Shown here piece after piece: positions 33,411 through 42,680 of a DNA stretch of 64,000 nt. The notes below the pieces were generated by a model. The model worked only from the letters and a program-made list of their open reading frames with translations, searched no databases and was not told the DNA's origin. The translations under genes were made by a program, and so were the position numbers. Source of the DNA: Streptomyces subrutilus. GTDB taxonomy: Bacteria; Actinomycetota; Actinomycetes; Streptomycetales; Streptomycetaceae. Where the stretch lies: the NCBI RefSeq assembly GCF_008704535.1, contig NZ_CP023701.1, positions 4,156,501 through 4,220,500 of the forward strand, written 5' to 3'. Position 1 is the first letter of the stretch; every line of letters begins with the position of its first letter.

Positions 33411-33439
33411 GTCACCCCGCCCCTTCCGGGCGGGGTGAC
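33411..33439 (+). terminator. Terminator after rRNA methyltransferase gene
   Basis: A perfect 12-bp stem GTCACCCCGCCC (33411-33422) with 33428-33439 and a CTTCC loop. Confidence 0.85.
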
Positions 33440-33480
33440 TTGACCTTGACGGGTCTCGGACAGATCCCTGGTGTCAAGGC

Positions 33481-33495
33481 AGTGTCCTAAACACT
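33481..33495 (+). promoter_or_regulatory. Inverted repeat before DoxX-like gene
   Basis: AGTGT and ACACT are perfect arms spaced by CCTAA, 15 bases before the start codon, in an A/T-rich stretch that also holds TTGACGG and GTGTCAAGG. It is a candidate operator overlapping the promoter. Confidence 0.35.
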
Positions 33496-33509
33496 GATCA
33501 CTCGGTTAG

Positions 33510-35033
33510 ATGAGTGTGGACACCAGAACGTCAGGGTTCGACGACCAGCCCGCGCTGAGCATGGTCAAGGTGCCGTGCGACCCCGCACAGGTCATCGTCA
33601 ACCACGCCAGCTTCCGCGTGCGGCTCGCACCGAGCCCGAGCGCGCGTTCCAAGCCCGCGAACGCCCCCGGCCGCGCGCCCGTCCTCGGCGGCGCCGTGGT
33701 CGCCGCCGCCGGCGCCACCCGCAGAAGGGCCCCGGTCGTCTGGAGCGGCAGGTCCGCCCCGGGCGACTCCGCCGCCATGGGCGGACTCCTCCAGGCCGTA
33801 CGGGAGGCCGGGCGCGGCCAGGGCGAGTACGACGGCGGCGCCACCCAGACCATCCCCCGCGTCGACCTCGCGCAGGACCTCGCCGACGACACCCTGGCCA
33901 CGCCGACCGTCATCGGCCAGCGCAGCTACGGGGACCCGGACGAGACCCGCTCGCTGGCCGCCGTGCGCGACCTGCCGTACGGGGAGCAGCCGCCCGGCGC
34001 CGACGCCCGGCGCGGCTCCGCGGACGCCCGCGCCCAGGCCTCGTACTACCCCGGCCGCCGGATGAACCTCGGCGTCGTGCTGCTCCCGCTGCGCGTCTTC
34101 CTCGGCTTCATCTGCGTCTACGCCGGCATGGGCAAGCTGTGCGACCCCGTCTACTTCGACGGCGGCGAGCGCGGCTCCATGGTCACCTGGCTGCGGACCC
34201 TGCACCCGTGGGCCCTCGCCGAGCCGCTTCGCGACTTCGCGCTCGCGCACCCGGTGGGCGCCGGCCTCAGCGTCGCGTTCCTCCAGGTCATCGTCGGCGT
34301 GCTGACGGTCTTCGGCCTCTGGCAGCGGTTCGCCGCCTGCTTCGGGGCGCTGCTCTCCGCGGCCCTGCTGATGACGGTGAGCTGGAAGACCGTACCGGCG
34401 TACGACGCGCCCGACATCATCTACCTCGCCGCCTGGAGCCCGCTGATCATCGCGGGCGCCCCGGTCTACTCCCTCGACGGGCGGCTGGCGGGCGAGGCGT
34501 GGCGCACGCTCGGGCCGCGCTCCGAGGTCTGGCGGCTGCGGCGGCGGGTCCTGCGGCGCGGGGCGGTCATGGCCACCGTGGTCTGCGGGCTCACCCTCCT
34601 CATCGGTTCGCTGCTGGGCGGCGCGGTCCGTTCCAGCACCGTGGTGACGGTGCCCGGGCCGGGCGAGCCCCCGAGCAACTACCTGCCGGGCCAGCCGCTG
34701 CCGCAGCCGCCCGTGCGGCAGCAGCCCACGCGGGCCCCGGCCAAGGCGGGCCAGCCCACCGCGTCGGCCACCGCGTCGGCCACGGCCTCCGAGCCGCCCG
34801 CCAAGTCCGGCAAGGGCGCCTCCGGCGGGCCCGCGCGGGAGACCGCCGGGACCGGTGCGCAGTCGCCCAGCGCGACGAAGGGCGCCACCGGCCGGCAGCC
34901 CAGCCCGCGGAGCACCCCGCGGCAGTCCACCCCGCAGAAGCCGCCGTCCTCCTCGTCGGGGAGCAGCGGCGGGAGCGGCGGCGGGACGGCCCCGGCGAAG
35001 AAGCCGGGCCTGGTCGGCGGACTCCTCGGCTGA
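33510..35033 (+). CDS. DoxX-family membrane protein with long cytoplasmic and wall-spanning tails
   Basis: 507 residues. About 1-185 are polar and probably cytoplasmic. About 187-345 is a four-helix DoxX-like bundle (RVFLGFICVYAGMGKLCDP, LQVIVGVLTVFGLW, LLSAALLMTVSW). A further helix lies near 352-372, and the last 125 residues are a Pro/Ser/Ala/Gly tail (SGSSGGSGGGTAPAKK). DoxX proteins in actinobacteria associate with sulfur and oxidative-stress functions; here only the membrane fold is supported. Two hairpins follow the stop. Confidence 0.78.
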   Translation: MSVDTRTSGFDDQPALSMVKVPCDPAQVIVNHASFRVRLAPSPSARSKPANAPGRAPVLGGAVVAAAGATRRRAPVVWSGRSAPGDSAAMGGLLQAVREAGRGQGEYDGGATQTIPRVDLAQDLADDTLATPTVIGQRSYGDPDETRSLAAVRDLPYGEQPPGADARRGSADARAQASYYPGRRMNLGVVLLPLRVFLGFICVYAGMGKLCDPVYFDGGERGSMVTWLRTLHPWALAEPLRDFALAHPVGAGLSVAFLQVIVGVLTVFGLWQRFAACFGALLSAALLMTVSWKTVPAYDAPDIIYLAAWSPLIIAGAPVYSLDGRLAGEAWRTLGPRSEVWRLRRRVLRRGAVMATVVCGLTLLIGSLLGGAVRSSTVVTVPGPGEPPSNYLPGQPLPQPPVRQQPTRAPAKAGQPTASATASATASEPPAKSGKGASGGPARETAGTGAQSPSATKGATGRQPSPRSTPRQSTPQKPPSSSSGSSGGSGGGTAPAKKPGLVGGLLG

Positions 35034-35042
35034 GCCCGCGGC

Positions 35043-35107
35043 GCGGCACCGGACCTCCGGTGCCGCGGGCGGAGCAGGGGCCCGGCGCGCGAGAGCGCGC
35101 CGGGCCC
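35043..35107 (+). terminator. Tandem terminator hairpins after DoxX-like gene
   Basis: First stem GCGGCACCGGA (35043-35053) with 35056-35066; second stem GGGCCCGGCGCGC (35078-35090) with 35095-35107 around GAGA, followed by TTC. They separate the gene from a convergent nucleotidyltransferase gene. Confidence 0.82.
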
Positions 35108-35203
35108 TTCGGCGTGCGGGGGGGGGTGTTGGCGGTGCCCGTGGGGTGGGGGCGGGCGCCGGTCGGGTGCGGGGGGCTCGGGCGCCCGGTTGGGGGCGAG
35201 GGC

Positions 35204-35971
35204 TCAGGCGCCCGGCTGGGCGGCCAACTCCCGGGCGGCCTCGGTGAGGTCCTTCGCGGTGTCGATCGCCCGCCAGTAGGCCCCCTGCGGCAGCGGGAAG
35301 CCGGCCAGGCGGCGCTCGCGGGCCAGCCGCGGGAACGTGGTCCGCTCGTGGTCGCCCAAGTCCGGCAGCAGCGCCGCGAATTCGGGGCCGAAGACGTACA
35401 CGCCCGCGTTCACCGGATACGGCGACGGCGGTGCCTCGATGAAGTCCAGCACCTGGCCGAACTCGTTGGTCTCGACGACCCCCCACGGGATGCGCGGCCG
35501 GGCCAGTGCCAGCGTCGCGGTCGCCCCGCGCTCGGCGTGGAAGGCGGCCATCTCGCGCAGGGAGAACCGCGTCCAGATGTCGCCGTTCGTCGCGTACCAG
35601 GAGCGGTCCGGGTACGGGAGGTGGCGGGCGGCGTACTTGAGGCCGCCACCGCGCCCCAGCGGCTCCTCCTCGACCACCGTGGTCACCCGGAGCGGCAACC
35701 GCGCCCCGGCCAGCCACTCCTGGAGCACGCCGGCGAGGTGCCCGCAGGACACCACCGCGTCGGTGACGCCCTCCGAGGCCAGCCAGGCCAGCTGGTGCCC
35801 GATGATCGGCACCCCGGTCCCCGGGATCTCGACCATCGGCTTGGGCCGGTCGTCCGTGTACGGCCGCAGCCGCGAGCCCTGGCCGCCCGCCAGGACGACT
35901 GCCTGGACGGGTGCGGCGGGGAACGCGGCTGCGGAACCGGTCGGTTGGGAGGCGGGATCTACGTCGGTCAT
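35204..35971 (-). CDS. Sugar nucleotidyltransferase (NTP_transferase)
   Basis: 255 residues from ATG. The signature AVVLAGGQGSRLRPYTDDRP, followed by KPMVEI, binds the nucleotide; GLKYAARHLPYP and NGDIW contribute the metal-binding Asp. It resembles the mannose-1-phosphate guanylyl- and glucose-1-phosphate uridylyl-type enzymes without an acyltransferase domain. The sugar and nucleotide cannot be told. It follows a small exported protein gene by 28 bases, likely in one operon. Confidence 0.85.
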   Translation of the reverse strand: MTDVDPASQPTGSAAAFPAAPVQAVVLAGGQGSRLRPYTDDRPKPMVEIPGTGVPIIGHQLAWLASEGVTDAVVSCGHLAGVLQEWLAGARLPLRVTTVVEEEPLGRGGGLKYAARHLPYPDRSWYATNGDIWTRFSLREMAAFHAERGATATLALARPRIPWGVVETNEFGQVLDFIEAPPSPYPVNAGVYVFGPEFAALLPDLGDHERTTFPRLARERRLAGFPLPQGAYWRAIDTAKDLTEAARELAAQPGA

Positions 35972-35999
35972 GGTGGCCAGCGTAGGGACGCTGCGGGCG

Positions 36000-36413
36000 T
36001 CAGCCCATGGAGGCGACACCGGAGGCGTACGAGGTGTCGCAGACGGGCCGCGCGAAGGACTGCGCCTTCGTCGGGCCGTACGCGTCCACGGCGGCGCGCC
36101 CCAACGCCCGGGCGATCCCGACGCAGTGGTCGGCGAGCGAGGGCCTGCGGTCCACCTCCTGCTGGAGGTGGGTGAGGACCTCGCTCGGCTCCTCGCCCTG
36201 CTGGAGCTCGCCCAGCAACTTGTCGCGGAGCACCTCGTGCGCGGCACGCGGCTTCGCGGGGACGGAGACGTCCTCGGCGGAGGCGGTCAGGATCTGGGAG
36301 GAGGAAGTGTCCGCCCAGGGAACCATGGTGACCGCGAGCGTCCCGGACAGGACCAGGACGACGGGCAGGACCAGGGCGAGGGAACGGCCGATACGGCGGG
36401 CAGTATGGGTCAC
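36000..36413 (-). CDS. Small exported or membrane-anchored protein
   Basis: 137 residues. Residues 8-30 form a signal anchor (RSLALVLPVVLVLSGTLAV). The remaining exported part is mainly helical (HEVLRDKLLGELQQGEEPSEV) and has two Cys (ADHCVGI, RPVCDTS) that could pair. No family recognised. It is the first gene of a likely two-gene unit with the nucleotidyltransferase. Confidence 0.65.
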   Translation of the reverse strand: MTHTARRIGRSLALVLPVVLVLSGTLAVTMVPWADTSSSQILTASAEDVSVPAKPRAAHEVLRDKLLGELQQGEEPSEVLTHLQQEVDRRPSLADHCVGIARALGRAAVDAYGPTKAQSFARPVCDTSYASGVASMG

Positions 36414-36555
36414 GAGGGCGAGAGTAGCGCTCGGTGAAGATTTGGCGACATTTAGTCACCCGGTCGGGGGATGGTTCGACGTGGCTTTTCGAATCGGGTG
36501 TTGACGAGCGCGGCCGAATGGCCCGGTCTGCCGGGGTTCCTGAGGGCCGGGCGCA

Positions 36556-36621
36556 CCGCCGCGGGAGCTCCCGCGGCGGCCGGGGAACGCCGAAGGGGCG
36601 CCCCCGGGAGGAGGGCGCCCC
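36556..36621. terminator. Hairpins in the msiK / small-exported-protein intergenic region
   Basis: A perfect 24-nt palindrome lies at 36556-36579 (CCGCCGCGGGAG and its complement). A second stem GGGGCGCCC (36595-36603) pairs with 36613-36621. They lie between the end of msiK and the start of the next minus-strand gene, and probably terminate msiK transcripts. Confidence 0.6.
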
Positions 36622-36658
36622 AGCACGGCGGACCGGGCAACGGGCCCGGTCGATGGGC

Positions 36659-36711
36659 CTAGGTCGTCTCTTTCGGATCTTGCGGGCCCGGCAAGATCCG
36701 AAAGAGACGGC

Positions 36712-36715
<4 letters not shown>
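36659..36715. repeat. 57-nt CTAG-bounded palindromic element at msiK stop codon
   Basis: Two 25-nt arms (36659-36683 and 36691-36715) pair with a single mismatch around GGGCCCG. The core TTTCGGATCTTGC is A/T-richer than the surroundings. Both ends are CTAG; the right-hand CTAG contains the msiK stop codon TAG on the minus strand. A half copy sits at the nur stop codon (7899-7926). The shared placement suggests a mobile palindromic element that targets CTAG, possibly doubling as terminator. Confidence 0.8.
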
Positions 36716-37800
<1,085 letters not shown>

Positions 37801-37848
37801 GGGGAGGCATCCCTTCTACCGGCAGGAACGTGCCGGACGATCCGAGTG

Positions 37849-37872
37849 GAAGGTCTAGTCCAGTCACTGGAC
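37849..37872 (-). promoter_or_regulatory. Composite palindrome upstream of msiK, DasR-site-like
   Basis: On the minus strand ACTGGACTAGACC (within 37864-37849) matches 12 of 16 positions of the DasR consensus ACTGGTCTAGACCACT. Overlapping it is a perfect 15-nt palindrome GTCCAGTCACTGGAC at 37858-37872. The pair lies 49-72 bases before the msiK start. DasR control of amino-sugar uptake is established in Streptomyces; its action here is inferred. Confidence 0.5.
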
Positions 37873-38041
37873 TCCGCCCGACGCTACCGTCCGATCCGCC
37901 TCCTGTCAGCACCCCCGCCCGCACGACTTCGCACTCCGTACGATCCGCCGACCGGCTGGGGTGGGTTCCCCCGGGGTTCCCCGCGGCGGGGAAAGGCGAT
38001 GGCTCGGGGATTCGGCCGCTGTGTAGAGTGAGTGCGGCCCC

Positions 38042-38116
38042 GCCTCCTTAGCTCAGTCCGGCCAGAGCAACGCACTTGTAATGCGTAGGTCGTCGGTTCG
38101 AATCCGACAGGGGGCT
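38042..38116 (+). tRNA. tRNA-Thr (anticodon TGT)
   Basis: 75 nt with a full cloverleaf: acceptor GCCTCCT pairs with AGGGGGC (one G-U), D-arm GCTC/GAGC, anticodon stem ACGCA/TGCGT with loop CTTGTAA (anticodon TGT at 38077-38079), and T-arm GTCGG-TTCGAAT-CCGAC. CCA is not encoded. A TAGAGT hexamer lies 12 bases upstream. A 16-bp terminator follows. The accessory genes beyond it suggest the tRNA may have been an integration target. Confidence 0.95.
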
Positions 38117-38121
38117 CTGGT

Positions 38122-38158
38122 GAAATCCCAGCTCAGATGGTTTCTGAGCTGGGATTTC
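38122..38158 (+). terminator. Terminator after tRNA-Thr
   Basis: A perfect 16-bp stem (GAAATCCCAGCTCAGA at 38122-38137 with 38143-38158) and a five-base loop, only six bases after the tRNA. Confidence 0.88.
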
Positions 38159-38214
38159 TGGTTTCGGGCCCGAGACGGCGGCCGGTGCCCGGGCTCTCGC
38201 CGGTCGTCGGTGGA

Positions 38215-38628
38215 GTGGGTCTGAAGGCAGCCGACGTGATCGCCCTGTGGGACAAGAAGCAGTTCCTCGGCCTGGGAGTGATCTCCGAGATCGAGACGGG
38301 CAGCGAGGCCAAGACGCTGTACTCCTGTCCCGAGTGCAAGAAGGCCGACTTCAAGCGGCGCAGGCGGCTGAAGCCGACCTGCGTGTGCAACAGGTGCGGC
38401 GCCCGCTTCGAGGAACCGGGCAGCAAGACCAAGACGGTCACCACCTATCGTTCCCGGCACGGGGAAACCTGGATGGACGGCCGCGGCCTGCTGACCGGCC
38501 CGGAACTGCGGGCCCTGTGCGACTCGCCCCGCTCCCAGCTCAGCCTGCGGCCGGCCCGCTGGGAGAAGCTGCGCGACGCCCTCTTGGCTCGCGAGGAGAT
38601 CGACTTCGAGGGCGTGGACACCTCCTGA
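38215..38628 (+). CDS. Zinc-ribbon protein, possible N-terminal fragment of an HNH endonuclease-type protein
   Basis: About 137 residues from GTG at 38215; the ribosome binding site is weak and the start is uncertain, as the frame is open back to 38137. Two CxxC pairs (YSCPECKK and CVCNRCGARF), separated by a basic stretch RRRRLKP, form a zinc ribbon. The following WMDGRGLLTGPELRALC and SQLSLRPARWEKLRDAL resemble, from memory, the region preceding HNH nuclease domains in some actinomycete proteins. No HNH domain follows; the frame stops at 38628. It is probably a truncated or stand-alone DNA-binding module. Confidence 0.55.
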   Translation: MGLKAADVIALWDKKQFLGLGVISEIETGSEAKTLYSCPECKKADFKRRRRLKPTCVCNRCGARFEEPGSKTKTVTTYRSRHGETWMDGRGLLTGPELRALCDSPRSQLSLRPARWEKLRDALLAREEIDFEGVDTS

Positions 38629-38652
38629 CGCCCTCGGCCCGGAGCCGCGCGA

Positions 38653-38687
38653 AAGCCCCGGCTCGGACCGTGTCCGAGCCGGGGCTT
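38653..38687. terminator. Convergent terminator, zinc-ribbon gene / unknown pair
   Basis: A perfect 16-bp stem (AAGCCCCGGCTCGGAC at 38653-38668 with 38672-38687) and a three-base loop, between converging stops. Confidence 0.85.
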
Positions 38688-38712
38688 CGTCATGCGGTGG
38701 GTCGTGCGGGCG

Positions 38713-39939
38713 TCAGTCGTCCGTGTCGTCGGATTCGGAGCCCTCCTCGGGGGCCTCGCTGGCGATGAAGCCCTCGTCGAGCTCCGGGCCGTGCTTGAGG
38801 AGGATCTCGTAGACCTGGTGAGCGGCGCTCCGGGCGCGCTCCCACTCCTCGTACGTGCCGAACGGGTGGGGCGGGGGCGAGACCGGCGAGTCCTTCAGCG
38901 ACGTCGCGGCGTCCAGCGCGATGTCCAGGGCGGAGTTGAGGCGCTCGCGGTTCTCCCGGTCGCGGTCCTCGGGCGTCGCGCCCTGGTTCCTGGCCTTGCG
39001 GGTGGCCTGCTGCTTGAGGAAACCGGCCAGGGCCTTGGCAGGGTTCGCGATCTCGTAGAGACGCCACTCCGTCAGCCGCTCCGGACTGCGCGTCTCGCGG
39101 GTGTCCCCGGTGATGACCAGGGTGCCGTCCTGGTTCACGACGGGGATCTTGTACTCGTGGGCCGGCCGTGTCGGATCCCAGTGCTCCCAGGCGGCAGCGA
39201 GCATGCGCAGGCCGTGCTCGCTGCTCGCCAGGTCCGTGAGGATGGCGGGCGGCGAACCACGGAACGGAGCGCTTCCCTCGTAGAACTTCGATTCGCGGTC
39301 GCGCGTGAGGTAGCCGTCCATCATCAGGGCGAAACCGCCGCCGATCATCAACGTGATGCGCGCGTTGCGATGGCCGGCGACGGCCAGCTCCAGCAGTTCC
39401 GGCAGGGGCACGTAGACCGGGGCCCAAGGCCGCCCCACCACGTCCTCGGTGAGGAAACCGCCGTCGCCGAAGGCGTTGCGGGCGGTCTGGAGGGTGGACG
39501 GCCTTCGTACGCCCGGCTCCTTGCGGTTCTTCGGCTGGCGCACGTCCCGGTCGACCATGACGCCGAGCATGAAGCTGAACTGCTTGGTGGTGACCGCCCG
39601 GCGGGCCATGATGTTGCGGATCTCGAACTTGGTGTTGCCGAAGGCCGAGCCGGCGGTGAGTCGGAAGGTGGTGTAGACGCAGCGCCAGACGGGCGACGGG
39701 TCCGGGCAGCGGAAGACGGCGGGGAGGTGCGCGAGCGGGGTCAACCCCGTGATGACGTCGGCCTCCTCGCGGCCCAGCTCGCCGCCGATGACCAGGGCGT
39801 CGATGGTCTGGTTGCCGATGTTGTGCCACATCGCGTCGGGCGTCCACGGGTTCTTTTCGAGGTGCTCGCCGGCGACGAGGCCCTCGACCATCCCGACGAA
39901 CGACATGCCGTGCGTCTGCTTCATGGGCTGTGCGGTCAC
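38713..39939 (-). CDS. Unknown protein B of a coupled accessory pair (408 aa)
   Basis: 408 residues from GTG, which overlaps the stop of the upstream partner by four bases (GTGA). I do not recognise the family. Visible features: a conserved-looking N-terminal segment HGMSFVGMVEGLVAGEHL, then KNPWTPDAMWHNIGNQTIDAL, a basic patch DRDVRQPKNRKEPGVRR, and a hydrophobic stretch RITLMIGGGFALMMDG. Two Cys flank VFRCPDPSPVWRC. The C-terminal 75 residues are highly charged and end in an acidic tail (SESDDTDD). No signal peptide or membrane helix. It is always read with its partner, so a two-protein complex is likely. Confidence 0.7.
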   Translation of the reverse strand: MTAQPMKQTHGMSFVGMVEGLVAGEHLEKNPWTPDAMWHNIGNQTIDALVIGGELGREEADVITGLTPLAHLPAVFRCPDPSPVWRCVYTTFRLTAGSAFGNTKFEIRNIMARRAVTTKQFSFMLGVMVDRDVRQPKNRKEPGVRRPSTLQTARNAFGDGGFLTEDVVGRPWAPVYVPLPELLELAVAGHRNARITLMIGGGFALMMDGYLTRDRESKFYEGSAPFRGSPPAILTDLASSEHGLRMLAAAWEHWDPTRPAHEYKIPVVNQDGTLVITGDTRETRSPERLTEWRLYEIANPAKALAGFLKQQATRKARNQGATPEDRDRENRERLNSALDIALDAATSLKDSPVSPPPHPFGTYEEWERARSAAHQVYEILLKHGPELDEGFIASEAPEEGSESDDTDD

Positions 39940-40856
39940 AGGTTGACCTCCGTGTCGTCGCCGTTGCGCGCCCCGACGACCAGGCGTACGGGCACCGTCG
40001 CGGCCTGGCCGACGCGCACCACCTCGTCCGACAGGCCGCGCTGGTAGGCGGCGTTGTACGCGGCGACCTCGTCGCGGATGGAGCGGCGCAGTGACGCCGG
40101 GTCGCGCAGCAGGTCCTCGACGACCGCGTCGGCGGCGCCGGCGACGCTCTTGCCCGTCCGCGTCTTGGCCGCGGACGACAGCCGCGAGATGCCGTCCACG
40201 ACGACGGGGACGAGCCGGGAAGGCGAGTCGTCGGCGAAGGTGACCCGGACGAGGATGACCAGCAGCGGTTCGGACACGCCGCGCTGCATGATCGAGTCGG
40301 AGTAGTCGGCCTTGGGGACGCCGAGCGTGCCCGTGACGGTCTCGCGGACCAGGTTCGCGAGCTCCTGGGGGTTCGCGAACTCGCAGCGAGCCTGCGCCAA
40401 CGGTCCGTCGTCGTCGGAGTCGTCCAGCAGCTTCGGCGCCGGCACGGCCAGGGACAGGGCAGCGATCCGCGGCTGGTAGAGCGGGTAGAGCATCCGCGTC
40501 CAGGCGCGGCACTCGATGACGTACAGGGAGCCGCCCGGAACGGCGATCTCGCTCATCAGCGACACCCCGTTCGGCTGCTCGGTGACCAGCAGCGCGGCCC
40601 GCTCCGGCTCGACCTGGAGCGCGGCGGCCGCCTTGCGCGCCTCCTCGCTGAGGTTGGTCAGCGGATTCTTGGCCAGCCGGGTGGCGACCTTGCGCAGCGC
40701 ACCGGTCTCGGGGACGTCCGGGAGCGGGGACGGCCGGCGGGTGATGCTGAGCTCGTGCAGGTTCGGGTCGGTCGTCGAGGTGAGACTGACGTGCGGCTGC
40801 GAGAGCTGGGATTCCTGGAAGAGGGGGATGTTTGCGGTCACTGGCTCGAAGTCCAT
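39936..40856 (-). CDS. Unknown protein A of a coupled accessory pair, faint ParB/DGQHR-like motif (306 aa)
   Basis: 306 residues from ATG with GGTGG eight bases upstream. No family recognised with confidence. The segment VVVDGISRLSSAAK (about residues 231-244), preceded by strands LVILVRVTF and RLVPV, faintly resembles the DGQHR motif of DndB/ParB-like nucleotide-binding domains. WTRMLYPLYQPRIAALSLAV lies near 140. Mixed alpha/beta, no signal peptide. Its stop overlaps the start of the partner gene. A role in DNA transactions or defence is only a hypothesis drawn from the motif and the position beside a tRNA. Confidence 0.65.
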   Translation of the reverse strand: MDFEPVTANIPLFQESQLSQPHVSLTSTTDPNLHELSITRRPSPLPDVPETGALRKVATRLAKNPLTNLSEEARKAAAALQVEPERAALLVTEQPNGVSLMSEIAVPGGSLYVIECRAWTRMLYPLYQPRIAALSLAVPAPKLLDDSDDDGPLAQARCEFANPQELANLVRETVTGTLGVPKADYSDSIMQRGVSEPLLVILVRVTFADDSPSRLVPVVVDGISRLSSAAKTRTGKSVAGAADAVVEDLLRDPASLRRSIRDEVAAYNAAYQRGLSDEVVRVGQAATVPVRLVVGARNGDDTEVNL

Positions 40857-41288
40857 CGTGACACCACCGTGCGCAGCCGAGTGCTGAGCCGGCTTCGGCG
40901 AAGCGACACCAGAGGTGAGAGTTCGTCCGCCCACGAAGGGGACCGCAGCCCGACGGCTTGCGATGTGCTCCGTGGCGCCTGCCGCACGTGTTCTCGCCGA
41001 ACCTTCACCGTGGTCCCGCCGAGGCCCTTTGGCCGAGACGTTCCTACGGGTCGTAGTGCCCCGGAGGGGGCCACCCGGATTTGGTGGTCCAGGTGTGCGC
41101 GCGGAGAAGTCGATGCAGATCGACGCCCTCCATGGATACCCGAGGGACGTGTGATGCGTCAACACGTGTCCCGTGTTTCACTCCAACCACGTTTTTCACA
41201 AGCAGATGTGATGCGTGGTCAGGAAGGTCGGGGCCCGGGGCGGGGCGCGTACGCCCCGCCAACCAGGGCCGTACGTCGGTGGGTTCGG
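40857..41288. other. Gene-free region between the unknown pair and the oxidoreductase gene
   Basis: About 430 bases without a supported gene. The decamer TGTGATGCGT occurs twice, at 41150 and 41207. ACGTGT...ACACGT forms a short inverted repeat around the first copy. This stretch probably holds the promoter of the unknown pair. Long open frames crossing it on the minus strand have poor codon use and no ribosome binding site. Confidence 0.5.
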
Positions 41289-42680
41289 TCAGTGGCGGCC
41301 CGTGATGCGGTTCGCCAGGGTGGCCAGGGGGGTGGTCGTCGGGCGGTGGGTGGTGGCTTCGCGGCGGTCCGCCTCGCGGTAGGCGGCGTACAGGGCGTGG
41401 ACGCCGAGCCAGCGGAAGGGTTCCGGTTCCCAGCGGCGGACGCGGTGGCCGACCCAGGGCAGGGCGGTCAGGTCCGTGGTCTCGCCGAGGACCAGGTCGC
41501 GCAGGGTGCGGCCGGCGAGGTTGGCGGTGGCGACGCCCGAGCCGACGTAACCGCCCGCCCAGCCGAGGCCCGTGGCGCGGTCCAGGGTGACCGTGGCGCA
41601 CCAGTCGCGGGGGACGCCGAGGACGCCGGACCAGGCGTGGGTGATCTCGGTGCCGGCGAGGGCCGGGAAGAAGGAGGTCAGCAGGTCCGTCAGGGCGGTG
41701 ACGGTGGCCGGTTCGGTGCGGCCGGTGTTCTCGGCGGCGGCCGCGCGGGAGCCGAAGCGGTACGGGACGCCGCGGCCGCCGATCGCGATGCGGTCGTCGG
41801 CGGTGCGCTGGGCGTACATGTACGCGTGGGCCATGTCGCCGAGGGTCGCGCCGTCGGACCAGTTGAGGGTCTCCCACACCGACGCGGGCAGCGGGGCCGT
41901 CACGATCATCGAGGAGTTCATCGGGAGCCACGAGCGCTTCTGGCCCTTGAGCGCGGCGGTGAACCCCTCCGTGCAGCGCAGGACGTGGGGGGCGCGGACG
42001 GTCCCGTACGGGGTGACGGCCCTGCCGGGGCCGATCTGCGTGACGGGGGTGGACTCGTGGATGACCACGCCGAGGCGTTCGCAGGCCGCGGCCAGGCCCG
42101 TGACCAGTTTCAGGGGGTGGATCCGGGCACCGTGCGGGGTCCAGCTGGAGCCGACCGCGCCGGCGATGTCGATGCGGGCGCGGGTGGCGGTCGCGTCGAG
42201 GAGCACGCGGTCGCTCTCGCCGAAGGACAGCTCGGCGGCGTGGAAGGCCTTGAGTCGGGTGAGCTGGGCGGGGGTGCGGGCGACTTCGAGGACGCCGCCG
42301 CGGCGGATGTCGGCGTCGATGCCCTCCGCGGCGGCGGTGTCGACGACCTCGGTGACGGTGTCGTTCATGGCCCGCTGGAGGCGCAGGGCGGCTTCGTGGC
42401 CGTGGAGGGCGGCGTAGCGGTCGCGGCCGGCGATGCCGTTGTAGAGCCAGCCGCCGTTGCGGCCGGAGGCGCCGTAGCCGCAGAACTTCTGCTCCAGGAC
42501 GGTGACGCGCAGGTCGGGGGCGGACTTCTTCAGGTAGTACGCGGTCCACAGGCCGGTGTAGCCGCCGCCGACGATGACGACGTCGGCCGTGGCATGGGCG
42601 GTCAGGGGGGCGCGGGGTGGGGTGGCGGGGGCGGTCGGATGGGTCGCGTACCAGAAGGAGATGCCGCCGTTGATCGTCAT
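41289..42680 (-). CDS. FAD-dependent oxidoreductase (DAO/glycine-oxidase type)
   Basis: 463 residues. The dinucleotide-binding loop VVIVGGGYTGLWTAYYL (about 34-50) is followed by the DAO signature GYGASGRNGGWLYNG (about 67-81) and C-terminal GWAGGYVGSGVATANLAGR. Relatives oxidise amino groups of polyamines or amino acids with FAD. The substrate is unknown. There is no clear Shine-Dalgarno; a hairpin ACACCCCT/AGGGGTGT lies 13-34 bases before the start (42693-42714) and may affect its translation. Confidence 0.85.
   Translation of the reverse strand: MTINGGISFWYATHPTAPATPPRAPLTAHATADVVIVGGGYTGLWTAYYLKKSAPDLRVTVLEQKFCGYGASGRNGGWLYNGIAGRDRYAALHGHEAALRLQRAMNDTVTEVVDTAAAEGIDADIRRGGVLEVARTPAQLTRLKAFHAAELSFGESDRVLLDATATRARIDIAGAVGSSWTPHGARIHPLKLVTGLAAACERLGVVIHESTPVTQIGPGRAVTPYGTVRAPHVLRCTEGFTAALKGQKRSWLPMNSSMIVTAPLPASVWETLNWSDGATLGDMAHAYMYAQRTADDRIAIGGRGVPYRFGSRAAAAENTGRTEPATVTALTDLLTSFFPALAGTEITHAWSGVLGVPRDWCATVTLDRATGLGWAGGYVGSGVATANLAGRTLRDLVLGETTDLTALPWVGHRVRRWEPEPFRWLGVHALYAAYREADRREATTHRPTTTPLATLANRITGRH

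Noticed and set aside
38094..38116. Attachment site pair based on the tRNA-Thr 3' end
   Set aside because: I looked for a second copy of GGTTCGAATCCGACAGGGGG to the right and found none in the window.
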